Assembly (NCBI GenBank): GCA_944350065.1
Contig: CALVOD010000043.1
Coordinates: 1-9,886, forward strand
DNA: 9,886 nucleotides
Direction of reading: 5' to 3'
From: an uncultured Clostridia bacterium
Lineage (GTDB): Bacteria > Bacillota > Clostridia > Christensenellales > DTU072
In this document: positions 1-6,248 of the stretch, in pieces
Position numbering within the stretch: position 1 is the stretch's first letter
Layout: every line of letters starts with the position of its first letter
The notes under the pieces: model-generated
The model's input: only the letters and a program-made list of their open reading frames with translations
Told to the model about the DNA's origin: nothing
The model's database searches: none
Made by a program: the position numbers and the translations under genes

Positions 1-2807
1 ACGACTGTCTTCACGGACGAAGGAATATCGCAATAATATTTTGACTGCGTTCCGCCTTCGGCGTAATGCTCGCTCCAGCCCGAATAGCGCGTTTCGGAAT
101 AATCGAAAATGTAACCGAAAAGCCCTTCCGCTCCCACCGCGTCGCGGTATGCTCCCGCAAACGGGAGAGTTATCTTCGTAAGGGCGTTATTCGCGCGGAA
201 AGTGCGTTCCGTAATGACCTCTATCGTATCGGGCACGGTCACTTCCGTAATGCTTTCGTTACCCTCGTAAGTGGTGGCAAGCCCTATCACGGGATAGCCT
301 CCGAGCGTTTCGGGTACGGTTATCACGGTATCGCTACCGAGATATGCCGTAAGCACCGCTTTACCGTCGCGGAGAGCGCATTCGTAATCGCCGATAACTT
401 TATGCGCCGCAGAATATTTTATTATGTATTCCGCTCCCGACTTACCCGTGTCGTTCCACGCGCCGCTCCAGCCGGAAAGCAGCGTTTCGTCGAGATCGAC
501 GGCTATTTCGAGCGTTGCGGGCGCGCCTCGGAATACCCTCGCGCCTACCGAAACGAGGGTTGCGGGAAGCACCGCTTTTTCAAGCTTACCGCATTCGCGG
601 AAGGCTTCCGCGTCGAGCCTCACGATGCCTACGGGAAGCACCGCTTCTTTAAGCGAAGCGCAGGCGTAGAAAGCGCATGCCCCTATCTTTTTAAGATTTG
701 ACGGGAAATTGACCGTGACAAGGTTCTTGCAGCCGTAGAAAGCGCTCGCGCCTATCTCCGTGAGAGTGGACGGCAAAGTCACTTTAGTCAGAGTGAGGTT
801 GTCGTAGAATACGCTCGCTGCTATGTACTTCACCCCTTCGGGGATAACGTACTCGGTATCCTTTTTACCGTAAGGATAGAGCGCGAGCGTCGTGCGATCG
901 TCCGTGAAAAGCACTCCGTTTTCGCTCGCGTAAACGGCGTTTGAGGCGGAAACGTCCACGCTTTCGAGAGTCACGCACCCGGTGAAAGCGGTGCTCGATA
1001 TCGCGTTCACGTTCGCGCCTACACTGACTTCGGCAAGGGAAGTGCAGTTGGCAAAACTTCTGTCCGCAACGCTCGTAAGCGCTTCGGGAAGCGTGACGGC
1101 AATAAGCGACGTGCAGCCGCTGAAAGCGTTCCTGCCTATAGCCGTAATGCCGTCGTGCATATCTAAGGTAGCAAGCGAATTGCAATTCATGAACGCGGAT
1201 TCGGGTATCGAAGTAACTCCTTCGGGTACCGATACCGACGTTATGGCTTTACAGCCGTAGAATGCGGAAGCTCCCATCGAGGTAAGCGACGCGGGTAATG
1301 TCGCCGCGTAAAGCACGCAGTCCGAGAAAGCGCTCGCGCCTACCGAAGTTATACCGGTAAGGTCGAGTTCCTTTAACTTGACGCAGTTGACGAAGCACTT
1401 TTCGGGTATGGCAGTTATACTTTCCGGTAAGGTTACGGAGGCGAGCGAAGAACAGTTATAGAACGCGGACGCTCCGAGGCTCGTTACCGTGTCTGGCACG
1501 ACAAAAGACGCCATCGCCGACATTCCCATAAAGCAGCAGTCTCCTATCGCTGTGAGCTCGCCCGCGAACACGGGCGCCGCGACTTTATTCATTCCGTAGA
1601 AGGTATACGCTTTCAGTTCGGTAACTCCGGAACCGACTTTAAGTTCGGTAGCCTCCGAGCAGCCGTAGAACGCGTACGCGCCGAGCGAGGTAACCGAATC
1701 GGGCACGGTGACGGAACGGAGACGTTTGAGATTGCGGAAAGCGCCCTCGCCTATAGTCAGAAGTCCTTCGCGCATACTTACCGTCACGATTGCCGTACAG
1801 TCGCGGAAGGCTTCCTTACCTATCTCCGTCACGTTCTGCGAAAACGCCACGCTCGTAAGCGAAGTACAGCCGTAATAAGCGCCTTCTCCTATCTTCGCGG
1901 CGCCGCCCGCGTTGAAGTATTTCAAAGAGGTACAGCCGTAGCACAGTTTATCGGGCACGGCGGCAAGCTCCGTCGAAAGTTGTAAATTTTCTATCGATTT
2001 ACAGCCGCTGAACGCTTCCGCGCCGATATTCACCACGCTGTTGGCGAGGTTGACCGTTTTGAGCGCCGTGCAATCCTTGAACGCCTTTGCGCCGAGGGTA
2101 TCGTATCCCATCGGGACCGTCACTTTGGTGAGGTTGGTATTCCCTTCGAAAAGTCCCTCCGCCACCTCGGTAATTTTAATTCCGTCCAGTTCTTCGGGGA
2201 GGGTAAGCACGGTAACTTTGGCGCCCTGCTCGGTTATTCCGCTGAGGACGCTTCCCGTGTGCGAGAAATAAATCGCGGAATCCACTTCCGTCCATTTGGC
2301 GTAGACGGTGATGTCGCCTTTGACTTCGTACTCCTCGGTAAACTCTACGGAATAACCTTTGTCGAGAAACCACCCGTCGAAATTATAATCCTGTCTTTCG
2401 GGAGCGCGCGGCAAAGTAAAAGCCTTGCCTTCGGTGACTTTGAGCGGGCTGACGGCGCTGCCGCCCATCGAATCGAAAGTGACGGTGAACGTACGCGCTT
2501 CGGTTACCGGTACGGGTAGCCAGTGCGCGTAAACTTCTATATTGGAAATGACCGCGGTGGAGGTTCCGAAAGGTTGCGTCCAGACTTCGTTGTCCAGATA
2601 CCAGGCGTCGAAATAATAGCCGTTTTTGACGGGGTCGGCGGGGAAAGAAGATACGGTCTTACCCGACTGAACGGTGACGGTCTTGTAGGTGCCGCCGTCC
2701 ACGACGAAAGTTACCGTATAAGAATCGGAATTACACGCTGCCGCAAGCGTCGTTATCAAAAGAAGAAGGGTTACGATCAAAAACGATAATTTCAATTTCT
2801 TCGACAT
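1..2807 (-). CDS. BspA-like leucine-rich-repeat surface lipoprotein with two InlB B-repeats (partial, C-terminus outside window)
   Basis: An uninterrupted minus-strand frame runs from ATG at 2807 off the window edge, giving about 935 codons and no stop. The start MSKKLKLSF is followed by a hydrophobic stretch and a lipobox ending at Cys25 (LAAAC), so it is probably a lipid-anchored exported protein. Residues about 31-96 and 107-172 are two InlB B-repeat (Listeria-Bacteroides/Flg_new) modules, each with a GYYFDAWYLD/YNFDGWFLDK core and ending in YAHW or YAKW. From about residue 197 there are some 22 BspA-type (LRR_5) repeats of about 23 residues, of the type SVTVPDSVTSLGAYAFYGC. They are broken near residues 615-650 by a longer NGVLF insert, and after about 740 by a Trp/Gly-rich linker before further repeats. 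The family is associated with adhesion or protein binding at the cell surface; the ligand is unknown. GGGAG lies 5 nt before the ATG. It appears monocistronic in this window. Confidence 0.9.
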   Translation of the reverse strand, partial: MSKKLKLSFLIVTLLLLITTLAAACNSDSYTVTFVVDGGTYKTVTVQSGKTVSSFPADPVKNGYYFDAWYLDNEVWTQPFGTSTAVISNIEVYAHWLPVPVTEARTFTVTFDSMGGSAVSPLKVTEGKAFTLPRAPERQDYNFDGWFLDKGYSVEFTEEYEVKGDITVYAKWTEVDSAIYFSHTGSVLSGITEQGAKVTVLTLPEELDGIKITEVAEGLFEGNTNLTKVTVPMGYDTLGAKAFKDCTALKTVNLANSVVNIGAEAFSGCKSIENLQLSTELAAVPDKLCYGCTSLKYFNAGGAAKIGEGAYYGCTSLTSVAFSQNVTEIGKEAFRDCTAIVTVSMREGLLTIGEGAFRNLKRLRSVTVPDSVTSLGAYAFYGCSEATELKVGSGVTELKAYTFYGMNKVAAPVFAGELTAIGDCCFMGMSAMASFVVPDTVTSLGASAFYNCSSLASVTLPESITAIPEKCFVNCVKLKELDLTGITSVGASAFSDCVLYAATLPASLTSMGASAFYGCKAITSVSVPEGVTSIPESAFMNCNSLATLDMHDGITAIGRNAFSGCTSLIAVTLPEALTSVADRSFANCTSLAEVSVGANVNAISSTAFTGCVTLESVDVSASNAVYASENGVLFTDDRTTLALYPYGKKDTEYVIPEGVKYIAASVFYDNLTLTKVTLPSTLTEIGASAFYGCKNLVTVNFPSNLKKIGACAFYACASLKEAVLPVGIVRLDAEAFRECGKLEKAVLPATLVSVGARVFRGAPATLEIAVDLDETLLSGWSGAWNDTGKSGAEYIIKYSAAHKVIGDYECALRDGKAVLTAYLGSDTVITVPETLGGYPVIGLATTYEGNESITEVTVPDTIEVITERTFRANNALTKITLPFAGAYRDAVGAEGLFGYIFDYSETRYSGWSEHYAEGGTQSKYYCDIPSSVKTV

Positions 2808-2837
2808 AGTGACTCCCGTTATCCTTCTCCGCGAATT

Positions 2838-2867
2838 ATTATAATATAGCGCGCGCGCAAAAGTCAA
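2838..2867 (-). promoter_or_regulatory. Sigma-A type promoter for the leucine-rich-repeat lipoprotein
   Basis: On the minus strand, TTGACT (2862-2867) and TATAAT (2838-2843) are separated by 18 nt that include an alternating GC run. The predicted start is near 2831, which leaves a leader of about 24 nt carrying the GGGAG ribosome site. The -10 matches consensus perfectly and the -35 at 5 of 6 positions. No operator-like repeat overlaps it. Confidence 0.75.
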
Positions 2868-2892
2868 TGTAAAATTTGGTAACAGTCTCAAA

Positions 2893-2923
2893 CGTATGAA
2901 AATATTCGCATACGAAGCGAATA
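2893..2923. repeat. Two overlapping inverted repeats upstream of the zinc-ribbon gene
   Basis: CGTATG (2893-2898) pairs with CATACG (2909-2914), and TATTCGC (2903-2909) pairs with GCGAATA (2917-2923). The two hairpins share bases and cannot form together. CGAAGCGAA is also repeated directly at 2913-2921 and 2933-2941. The block lies between the divergent lipoprotein promoter and the zinc-ribbon gene, so it could be an operator or a leader structure. No protein or RNA family is recognised. I found no clear -35/-10 pair for the zinc-ribbon gene; a lone TATAAA at 2961-2966 lacks a good -35. Confidence 0.4.
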
Positions 2924-3018
2924 CCGTTATGCCGAAGCGAAAAAAGTATTCTCGTACGGGTATAAATGCAGGCGAAAGAAGCACAATATGAATAAAGACA
3001 AAATCAAGGAGGTCTAAT

Positions 3019-3171
3019 ATGAACAACTGCAAACGTATCGTTAAGACAGGCGAGAAACCCGGAGCGGGCACTTACAGCTGCACCAGCTGCCACACTAAGG
3101 TATCCCTCGGCTCGGGAGACAAAATGCCCCCCTGCCCCAGCTGCAGCAACGACTCCTTCTGCGCCGAATAA
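3019..3171 (+). CDS. Small zinc-ribbon protein (50 aa)
   Basis: This is a 50-residue ORF preceded by a textbook AAGGAGG (3006-3012) 6 nt before ATG, which is strong support for so short a gene. Residues 18-42 form a zinc ribbon: CxxC at Cys21/Cys24, then a GSGDKMPPCPSC knuckle with Cys39/Cys42. Cys4 and Cys48 are extra. The pattern YxCxxC-x(14)-CPxC matches small uncharacterised zinc-ribbon proteins common in bacteria, some annotated as zinc ribbon-containing or rubredoxin-like. The function is unknown; the four spaced cysteines suggest binding of one zinc (inference). It stands alone, converges on dtd, and is followed 36 nt later by an intrinsic terminator. Confidence 0.85.
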   Translation: MNNCKRIVKTGEKPGAGTYSCTSCHTKVSLGSGDKMPPCPSCSNDSFCAE

Positions 3172-3207
3172 TTAAGCGCAAAAGATCGCGGAAAACCTCC
3201 GCAAACG

Positions 3208-3237
3208 TAAAATCCCGCCTGCAAGCGGGATTTTTTC
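3208..3237 (+). terminator. Intrinsic terminator of the zinc-ribbon gene, possibly bidirectional
   Basis: AATCCCGC (3211-3218) and GCGGGATT (3225-3232) form an 8-bp stem with a 6-nt loop, followed by six T in a row (3231-3236). On the minus strand the same stem is followed by TTTT and then mixed bases, so it may also stop transcription arriving from dtd, though less efficiently. It sits between the convergent zinc-ribbon and dtd genes. Confidence 0.85.
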
Positions 3238-3336
3238 TTACCTATAGAATAATTGCTACGCCGTCCTCTTACGGCAAAGCCGCATGAATTTCTATAACGC
3301 GCTTTGCGTTCCTTGCTTATGCGCCATCGGAAACGG

Positions 3337-3795
3337 TCAGCGTTTTTTGTCGGGATAAGGAATTTCGAGCTCGATGGTCACCGGGCCCGAATTGACCTGT
3401 TCTATCGTCATATCCGCGCCGAAAACGCCGTAAGCGACTTTTACGCCGAGCGCTTCGAGCGCTTTGCCGGTATACAGATACAGCGCTTTCGCGCGTCCCG
3501 CTTCCTCCGCGCCGGTGAAGTCCGGGCGGTTTCCTCTCGAGCAATCCGCACACAGCGTGAACTGCGACACGAGCAGCACCGAATACCCTTTATCGGATAC
3601 CGAATAATTGAGTTTGTCATTCTCATCTGCAAAAATCCGCATACGAGATATCTTGGAAGCAACCGCGTCCGCCGTCATTTCGTCGTCCCCTTTCGCCACT
3701 CCGAGATAGACCACGAGCCCCGCGCCCACGGAAGATATTTCCTTTCCGTCCACGCTCAAACGCGCCTTTGTCACCCTCTGTATCAAAGCCTTCAC
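3337..3795 (-). CDS. dtd: D-aminoacyl-tRNA deacylase
   Basis: This cytoplasmic proofreading enzyme hydrolyses D-amino acids (and mischarged glycine) from tRNA. At 152 residues it is the normal full length of the DTD family. Family marks are the N-terminal MKALIQRVTKARLSVDG, the SQFTL motif at 77-81 with the conserved Ser/Thr, a basic RGNRPDF segment at 87-93, FGADM at 125-129, and NSGPVT at 135-140. The last contains the Gly-cisPro pair (137-138) that the family uses for chiral selection across the dimer. The start is GTG at 3795, chosen because AAGGAGG (3802-3808) lies 6 nt before it and the protein begins exactly at the family start. It lies downstream of the 6S-like RNA unit on the same strand. 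No clear promoter is visible in between, so read-through from that unit is possible. Confidence 0.95.
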   Translation of the reverse strand: MKALIQRVTKARLSVDGKEISSVGAGLVVYLGVAKGDDEMTADAVASKISRMRIFADENDKLNYSVSDKGYSVLLVSQFTLCADCSRGNRPDFTGAEEAGRAKALYLYTGKALEALGVKVAYGVFGADMTIEQVNSGPVTIELEIPYPDKKR

Positions 3796-3801
3796 GCCGC
3801 T

Positions 3802-3808
3802 CCTCCTT
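3802..3808 (-). promoter_or_regulatory. Ribosome binding site fixing the GTG start of dtd
   Basis: AAGGAGG on the minus strand with 6-nt spacing to GTG at 3795. There is no in-frame ATG giving the family N-terminus, so this site decides the start. Confidence 0.8.
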
Positions 3809-3910
3809 CTTACGTAAAACGCTTCGCGCGTTAATCCGTCGTTATTTCTGTTAAGTTTTTCGCCGCTTCGTCGTATCTGAGCGAAAACGCCTTAATCGCG
3901 GCGCCCCGCT

Positions 3911-3942
3911 CAAAAAAAGTGCGGCTACCCTGAACCGCACTT
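3911..3942 (-). terminator. Intrinsic terminator of the 6S-like RNA unit
   Basis: On the minus strand, AAGTGCGG and CCGCACTT form an 8-bp stem (3935-3942 with 3917-3924) with a 10-nt loop, followed directly by a run of T (3912-3918, partly shared with the stem). It lies just 3' of the closing helix of the RNA, so the primary transcript would end near 3912. Confidence 0.85.
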
Positions 3943-4134
3943 CAACACCGGAATACCGTTAGAATTAAGGATTAACAAACCCGCATTTGTGCAGGTGGGC
4001 GAACTGTCGCTCCCTTTTGTCTTCCCCTGGCGTCGGGCTTTCGCCCGGGGGGCTTGACATTATGAGCCGAACGCGTAAGCCCTTTTAGTTGTTAGGGTTA
4101 AAAATCTTCTTAACCTAACGCATATCCCAGTGTC
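3943..4134 (-). ncRNA. ssrS: 6S RNA candidate (RNA polymerase-binding regulator)
   Basis: A promoter and terminator bracket about 190 nt of non-coding RNA, the usual 6S size. The ends close on each other: 4133-4116 pairs with 3946-3962 in 17 pairs (some G-U) with one bulge, and the helix continues through TTAAG/CTTAA and GATT/AATC. An open central region follows, with 4103-4084 as its A/U-rich 5' strand. Its 3' strand holds a small hairpin (CCTGCA/TGCGGG, 3980-3995). GGGC/GCCC begins a long apical arm that includes TGTC/GACA and CCCC/GGGG and is capped by GGGC-GAAA-GCCC, a GNRA loop. A rod with a closing stem, a central bubble bearing a 3'-strand hairpin, and a terminal stem is the 6S hallmark. 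6S RNA binds housekeeping RNA polymerase by mimicking an open promoter. The call rests on fold and size; no alignment was run. I see no tmRNA, SRP or RNase P signature. Confidence 0.72.
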
Positions 4135-4138
4135 TATA

Positions 4139-4167
4139 TTATAGCACCGGTGCGGGATAATTGCAAT
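4139..4167 (-). promoter_or_regulatory. Strong extended -10 promoter of the 6S-like RNA
   Basis: On the minus strand, TTGCAA (4162-4167), a 17-nt spacer and TATAAT (4139-4144) with TGC just before it form an extended -10 promoter of near-ideal geometry. The start is expected at about 4132-4134, exactly where the RNA closing helix begins. Confidence 0.85.
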
Positions 4168-4178
4168 ACCCAATTTTT

Positions 4179-4199
4179 AACGCGCGCCGAAAGCGTTAC
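4179..4199. repeat. Short inverted repeat between the lipoprotein stop and the 6S promoter
   Basis: TAACGC (4179-4184) and GCGTTA (4194-4199) form a 6-bp stem with a 9-nt loop, just past the stop of the minus-strand lipoprotein. It has no T-tract on either strand, so it is at best a weak terminator. Related AACGC/GCGTT stems occur at 3296-3310 and 3818-3832. Confidence 0.35.
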
Positions 4200-4209
4200 G
4201 GAAGTCTTA

Positions 4210-5964
4210 TCAGAACAGCCTTAACAGCCCGCCGTTATAGATTGCGACGAAGAAATTGGTATTGTCGGTAGAGTTCATCGTCACCGAAGCGCCCGAATCC
4301 GTGAGTATCGAATTGCGCGTTACGTTCAGATAATTGCTCGTGTTGTCGTTCGTCGTCGTAAGCGTGGCGTAACGGTTGGAAGGTTTCTCCACGCTGACCG
4401 CCACGGTATAACCGAGGTTTTCCCTTCCTATGTTGCACATATAGAAGCCGTCCGAAGAAGTCGTCACGGTGAAATTACGGGTAGGACTGTCGGTCTTGGT
4501 CGCAACGAGATTTACCGTCACGCCCGCAAGGAGATGATCCCTGCGCAGATCCACGAAAGGCGAATTTTCGTCGTCGGAAACGTAAATGTAGCCGCATACG
4601 GAATACATTTTTTCCATCGTAAGGTCGGAGACTTGATAGGATTCCGCCTGGAAGCCCGTCATCGTGTAATCGGAGAACTTCGACGTAGCCGATGAGGAAG
4701 AATTATAGCGTTTCATTTCGTAAGTCACGCCGCGCATCGCTCTCAAATACACCGTGGGAGTCCACGCCGAAACGCCGTACTTAACGGAAGTGGACGCGAC
4801 GACGCCCGTCATATTGTAACCGTCCAAAACGGGTCTTTGATCGGTGTAAGTCTGAGCGCTGATGCTCGTATAATCGGAGCCGTTCACAGTATACAGGAAC
4901 CAGTGCAGCACCGCGGTATCCGCCGCATACGCTTCGGAAACGTACGTCGTCGGGTACTTGGACGAAAAACTCTCCCTGAATTCGAGATACGCCACGTTGC
5001 GCTTGATTCTGAGATATGCGCCCGAATCCCCTTCTTCCGACCACACCACTCCGTCGGTCTGTTCTTCGATACCGGTGTAGTTTTCGCCGTAGCTCGAATA
5101 GAAATACTCGTCGGACTCCACCATATCCATTACCACGCCGTATCCGGCGAGCTTTTCCACTATCGCGGAATTATAGGTGAGCGCCGAGCCGAGCGTCGTT
5201 TGCTCCCTGTAGTCCACCACCACGGAATCGCCTACGTTCGAAAAATAAGGATTGAGTATGTCCACCCTGTTGGGAATGTACTCTGAACCGATAAGCCCCG
5301 CGTTATACATTTCCTCGAGATAATCGGCGCACGAAAGCGCTAAATTCGCCCCCACGTTCACGCCGGTGAAACGAATCTCCATCATTTTTTTGTCGGTGGA
5401 GCCTATGAGGGATGAGGAATTGACTTTGAGCCAGGCGGAAACGAAGGCTTCGGTAAGATTGAAAGAAGGCGCCGCAGTGACGCTGCTGCCGTCCGATTTG
5501 ATATAGGTCATTCTCGAAGCGGAATAAATCTTTGCGTTTACGTTGGCGTAAGTGTCGTCGGCGAAATTTTCGTAATGGAACACGCCGATATTAAAGAAAT
5601 TCCTCGTCCAATAATAGCTGAGCTTCAAATGAAAATTAGAAGCGGACGAACTTAAAACACCCGCCGTCGAATACACGTCGGGGTCGAGGTTGGTGGTGAA
5701 TTTATCGTCGTAGTCACCCACCCCGGGGAATACTATCACCGTGGGACGGTTGGCTATGAATTCGGTGGGATTGCCGTCGGAATCGAGCCATTCTATCGTA
5801 AGCGCGTAGTCCGTTAAACCTATTGGCGCCGTCACGGAAGGCACTTTCACCTTGTAAGAACCGGCTACGGGATCGCTCGTTTCGTCGTCCTTACAGGCGA
5901 CGAGAAGTCCGCAACACACGGCGATTACCGCGATAAGTAAAATCAAAACGGTCAGTTTTTTCAT
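4210..5964 (-). CDS. Lipoprotein with degenerate alpha/beta-hydrolase-like domain and C-terminal beta-sandwich
   Basis: A 584-residue exported lipoprotein. MKKLTVLILLIAVIAVCCG is a signal peptide and LVAC ends at lipidated Cys24. ATG at 5964 was chosen because GGAG lies 6 nt before it and the signal peptide starts there; upstream in-frame codons extend across the promoter. Residues about 75-360 look like an alpha/beta hydrolase: PTVIVFPGVGDYDDKF (74-89) resembles the oxyanion-hole strand. GVNVGANLAL (201-210) sits where GxSxG plus helix is expected, with Asn203 replacing Ser. Asp235 or Asp280 and His354 fall where the acid and His would lie. Residues about 455-530 resemble a carboxypeptidase regulatory-like or prealbumin-type beta-sandwich (LAGVTVNLVAT, then SSDGFYMCNIG). 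The low-complexity C-terminus is Thr/Asn/Ser rich. No specific family is recognised and a catalytic role is doubtful. It has its own promoter and is not in an operon. Confidence 0.8.
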   Translation of the reverse strand: MKKLTVLILLIAVIAVCCGLLVACKDDETSDPVAGSYKVKVPSVTAPIGLTDYALTIEWLDSDGNPTEFIANRPTVIVFPGVGDYDDKFTTNLDPDVYSTAGVLSSSASNFHLKLSYYWTRNFFNIGVFHYENFADDTYANVNAKIYSASRMTYIKSDGSSVTAAPSFNLTEAFVSAWLKVNSSSLIGSTDKKMMEIRFTGVNVGANLALSCADYLEEMYNAGLIGSEYIPNRVDILNPYFSNVGDSVVVDYREQTTLGSALTYNSAIVEKLAGYGVVMDMVESDEYFYSSYGENYTGIEEQTDGVVWSEEGDSGAYLRIKRNVAYLEFRESFSSKYPTTYVSEAYAADTAVLHWFLYTVNGSDYTSISAQTYTDQRPVLDGYNMTGVVASTSVKYGVSAWTPTVYLRAMRGVTYEMKRYNSSSSATSKFSDYTMTGFQAESYQVSDLTMEKMYSVCGYIYVSDDENSPFVDLRRDHLLAGVTVNLVATKTDSPTRNFTVTTSSDGFYMCNIGRENLGYTVAVSVEKPSNRYATLTTTNDNTSNYLNVTRNSILTDSGASVTMNSTDNTNFFVAIYNGGLLRLF

Positions 5965-5970
5965 TTCGTT

Positions 5971-5974
5971 CTCC
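5971..5974 (-). promoter_or_regulatory. Ribosome binding site fixing the lipoprotein start
   Basis: GGAG on the minus strand is 6 nt before ATG 5964. The frame stays open upstream to 6105, but those codons have no ribosome site, cover the -10/-35 region and would bury the signal peptide, so the internal ATG is preferred. Confidence 0.7.
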
Positions 5975-6007
5975 GTCTTAGGTACTCTGATACGCGCCAT
6001 AATTACA

Positions 6008-6024
6008 GTATGCGCCGCGCATAC
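6008..6024. promoter_or_regulatory. Perfect 17-base palindrome at the lipoprotein transcription start (putative operator)
   Basis: GTATGCGC-C-GCGCATAC is an 8-1-8 perfect inverted repeat. It lies just downstream of the minus-strand -10 (6031-6036) and covers about +1 to +17 of the predicted transcript, the classic position for a repressor site. As RNA the arms could also form a 5'-end stem, but with a one-base centre the loop would have to open at least one pair. No cognate regulator gene is visible nearby. Confidence 0.5.
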
Positions 6025-6030
6025 CATAAT

Positions 6031-6059
6031 ATTATATATTACATTAAAGTGAAAGACAA
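6031..6059 (-). promoter_or_regulatory. Promoter of the hydrolase-like lipoprotein
   Basis: On the minus strand, TTGTCT (6054-6059), a 17-nt spacer and TATAAT (6031-6036). The predicted start is near 6024, giving a leader of about 60 nt that begins with the palindrome at 6008-6024. The region is A/T rich, so other -10 registers are possible. Confidence 0.65.
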
Positions 6060-6136
6060 GAGATTTCATAATGAATTTATGCTGTATAACGCTTTCCGCA
6101 CGCATTTCACGGCAAAAAATTTTCTTTACCGCGAAA

Positions 6137-6155
6137 CGCGCGATTATAATGCGCG
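6137..6155. repeat. Small inverted repeat upstream of the ilv promoter
   Basis: CGCGC (6137-6141) and GCGCG (6151-6155) flank GATTATAAT. It lies about 15 nt upstream of the -35 of the acetolactate synthase operon. It could be a regulator site or chance in GC-rich DNA; the enclosed TATAAT (6145-6150) has no convincing -35. Confidence 0.25.
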
Positions 6156-6169
6156 AGAGGCGGATTTTG

Positions 6170-6199
6170 TTGATTTATGCCGGGCGCGTGTGATATAAT
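6170..6199 (+). promoter_or_regulatory. Extended -10 promoter of the ilvB-ilvN-cimA operon
   Basis: TTGATT (6170-6175), an 18-nt spacer and TATAAT (6194-6199) preceded by TGA, an extended -10. The start is expected near 6206, leaving a leader of about 43 nt. That leader is too short for a T-box, a leucine or isoleucine attenuator or a riboswitch, so control would have to act on initiation or through the ACT subunit. Confidence 0.7.
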
Positions 6200-6248
6200 A
6201 TCAAATATTCGCCGACAAGCGGAAAACGCGGAGCGGAAAAGAGGAAAT

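Noticed and set aside
66..1260. Plus-strand open frames opposite the leucine-rich-repeat gene
   Set aside because: They are antisense to a continuous repeat-coding frame. Their repetitive sequence mirrors the LRR repeats, and they lack ribosome sites and recognisable domains.
1..2807. CRISPR array or DNA tandem repeat suggested by periodic motifs
   Set aside because: The period of about 69 bases is codon-based, units diverge at third positions, and the frame stays open throughout, so this is a protein repeat.
3943..4134. SRP RNA, tmRNA or RNase P RNA for the structured RNA
   Set aside because: There is no SRP Alu or GGAA-tetraloop binding domain pattern, no tRNA-like ends or tag reading frame, and no RNase P conserved core; size and rod shape fit 6S better.
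5965..6105. N-terminal extension of the hydrolase-like lipoprotein by 47 codons
   Set aside because: The extension covers the -35/-10 and palindrome, lacks a ribosome site and would place the signal peptide internally.
6177..6248. Earlier in-frame ATG for the acetolactate synthase large subunit
   Set aside because: It lies within the promoter spacer upstream of the predicted transcription start and has no ribosome site; the family N-terminus begins at MKLSGAQ.
6206..6248. Possible T-box, attenuator or riboswitch before ilvB
   Set aside because: The predicted leader is about 43 nt, has no terminator/antiterminator pair and no leader peptide.
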